Positions 4,358-5,185 of a stretch of DNA of 5,185 bases are shown here, one piece after another. How positions within the stretch are numbered: the first letter of the stretch is position 1; each line of letters opens with the position of its first letter. Both the position numbers and the translations under genes were made by a program. The notes beneath the pieces were generated by a model that did not search any database, had not been told where the DNA came from, and saw only the letters and a list, made by a program, of their open reading frames with translations. The stretch comes from Cyanobacteria bacterium UBA9579 (GTDB lineage: Bacteria; Cyanobacteriota; Vampirovibrionia; Gastranaerophilales; UBA9579): the NCBI GenBank assembly GCA_003499585.1, contig DNSU01000017.1, forward strand, positions 1 to 5,185. The letters run 5' to 3'.

Positions 4358-5185
4358 TTATCTGAGTAGTGATAATGCTAATTGTGGAATTTGGTTTGCC
4401 TGTGATAGAACACTGGCAGAAGCTTGTTGTAATATCTGATTTTTAACCAAATTTGCACTCTCTTTAGCGATATCAAGATCACGAATTCTTGATTCAGATG
4501 CCTGTAAGTTCTCGTTCATTACTGTAAGGTTTTCTAATGTGCTTTCTAATCTATTTTGCAAAGCACCTATATTTGATCTTCTAGACAATAAACCTGTTAA
4601 AGCTGCGTCAACTAAGCCTAAATAACTTCTAATTAAAGTTGATGACCATGCCCCACCGGTTATAGCTATATTAACCCCTAATGTAGTGGCTTTGGAATCA
4701 GTTAAAACGCCAGATACATCAATTGTATTTGTTGAAACTGTAGAGTTTGCGCCAACTTGAAGAAGTGTGGTTGCAGCAGTTCCATCAAGAAGGGAAACAT
4801 TATTAAATTTAGTACTCTTGGCAATTCTGCTAATATCAGCAAGACGAGCATTTACCTCAGAAAGGATAGCTGATCTTTCAACTGAACCGTTAGTATCGTT
4901 AGCTGCTTGAATACATAATTCTCTTATTCTTTGAAGGTTATCATTTGCTACTGTAAGTCCACTTTCAGCGATTTGCAGAAGGTTTATACCATCTTGAATG
5001 TTACCTATAGCTTGTTTATTACCTCTGATTTGACCCCTTAATCCTTCTGAAATTGATAATCCTGCTGCATCATCGGATGCTCTGTTAATTCTGTACCCTG
5101 ATGACAATTTTTCGATTGATCTTGTTAAGCCATAAGTATTTTGGCTTAAATTTCTCTGCGCAATTAAAGATGCGATGTTGTTGTT
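4358..5185 (-). CDS. Flagellin, 5' end cut by window edge (upstream copy)
   Basis: This second filament subunit is the upstream paralog of the flagellin at 3329-4171. The open frame extends through 5107 to the right edge, beginning NNNIASLIAQRNLSQNTYGL. It therefore lacks only about the first five codons (MSITV in the paralog), and the full protein should also be about 280 residues. A TTG at 5107 is internal, not a start: it encodes the Leu of EKLSSGY. D0/D1 N-terminal (SSGYRINRASDDAAGLSISE) and C-terminal (NQIPQLALSLLR) blocks are intact and D2/D3 is absent. The same D1 cysteine (RELCIQAAND) is present. Differences from the paralog cluster in the central part. No terminator with a T-run follows its stop, so some readthrough into the next flagellin is possible. 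Its promoter lies outside the window. Confidence 0.96.
   Translation of the reverse strand, partial: NNNIASLIAQRNLSQNTYGLTRSIEKLSSGYRINRASDDAAGLSISEGLRGQIRGNKQAIGNIQDGINLLQIAESGLTVANDNLQRIRELCIQAANDTNGSVERSAILSEVNARLADISRIAKSTKFNNVSLLDGTAATTLLQVGANSTVSTNTIDVSGVLTDSKATTLGVNIAITGGAWSSTLIRSYLGLVDAALTGLLSRRSNIGALQNRLESTLENLTVMNENLQASESRIRDLDIAKESANLVKNQILQQASASVLSQANQIPQLALSLLR

Noticed and set aside
5105..5107. TTG at 5107 as start of the upstream flagellin
   Set aside because: The frame continues upstream with conserved flagellin residues to the window edge, so this codon is an internal Leu.

Overview
This is an AT-rich bacterial window from a motile bacterium, carrying two tandem flagellin genes with a flagellar sigma-28-type promoter. 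Strong AGGAG-type ribosome binding sites and intrinsic terminators fit a bacterial chromosome. The lineage cannot be fixed from these genes; an uncultivated, low-GC flagellated lineage is plausible but unproven.

Left part (1-1307, all minus strand). Read in transcription order, this holds a NeuD/PglD-type sugar O-/N-acyltransferase (582-1307, GTG start with a strong SD). A 257-base spacer follows, with a short C-terminal-looking gene remnant (442-534) and small dyads. Next comes the first 94 codons of a BKACE/DUF849 beta-keto acid cleavage enzyme (40-324), whose frame stops abruptly. The active-site segment of a family 1 glycoside hydrolase then appears in another frame and runs off the left edge (1-68). 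The two reading frames meet on a stretch of about 23 bases that fits both families, so this is a recombination scar or an assembly misjoin. The gene content suggests surface-glycan metabolism, in decay or rearranged.

Middle part (1308-3142, plus strand). Uracil phosphoribosyltransferase (upp, 1517-2185) and a COG1926-type predicted phosphoribosyltransferase (2439-3110) are both intact. They are separated by a structured element of about 77 bases with two competing pairings, a perfect 30-base palindromic terminator and an operator-like dyad. The second gene ends inside a 19-bp terminator stem that contains its stop codon. Both enzymes belong to the PRPP-using fold, and upp is a pyrimidine-salvage gene.

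Right part (3143-5185, minus strand). Two flagellins, about 84% identical by hand count, lie head to tail. The upstream one (4358-5185) lacks only its first few codons at the window edge. The downstream one (3329-4171) is complete, has its own near-consensus sigma-28 promoter in the intergenic gap, and is followed by a terminator at 3197-3228. Both are short flagellins with D0/D1 and almost no D2/D3, and both have an unusual cysteine in D1.

I do not see a clearly new multi-gene system. The observations most worth a second look are the BKACE/GH1 junction, the structured element after upp, and the mosaic flagellin pair.
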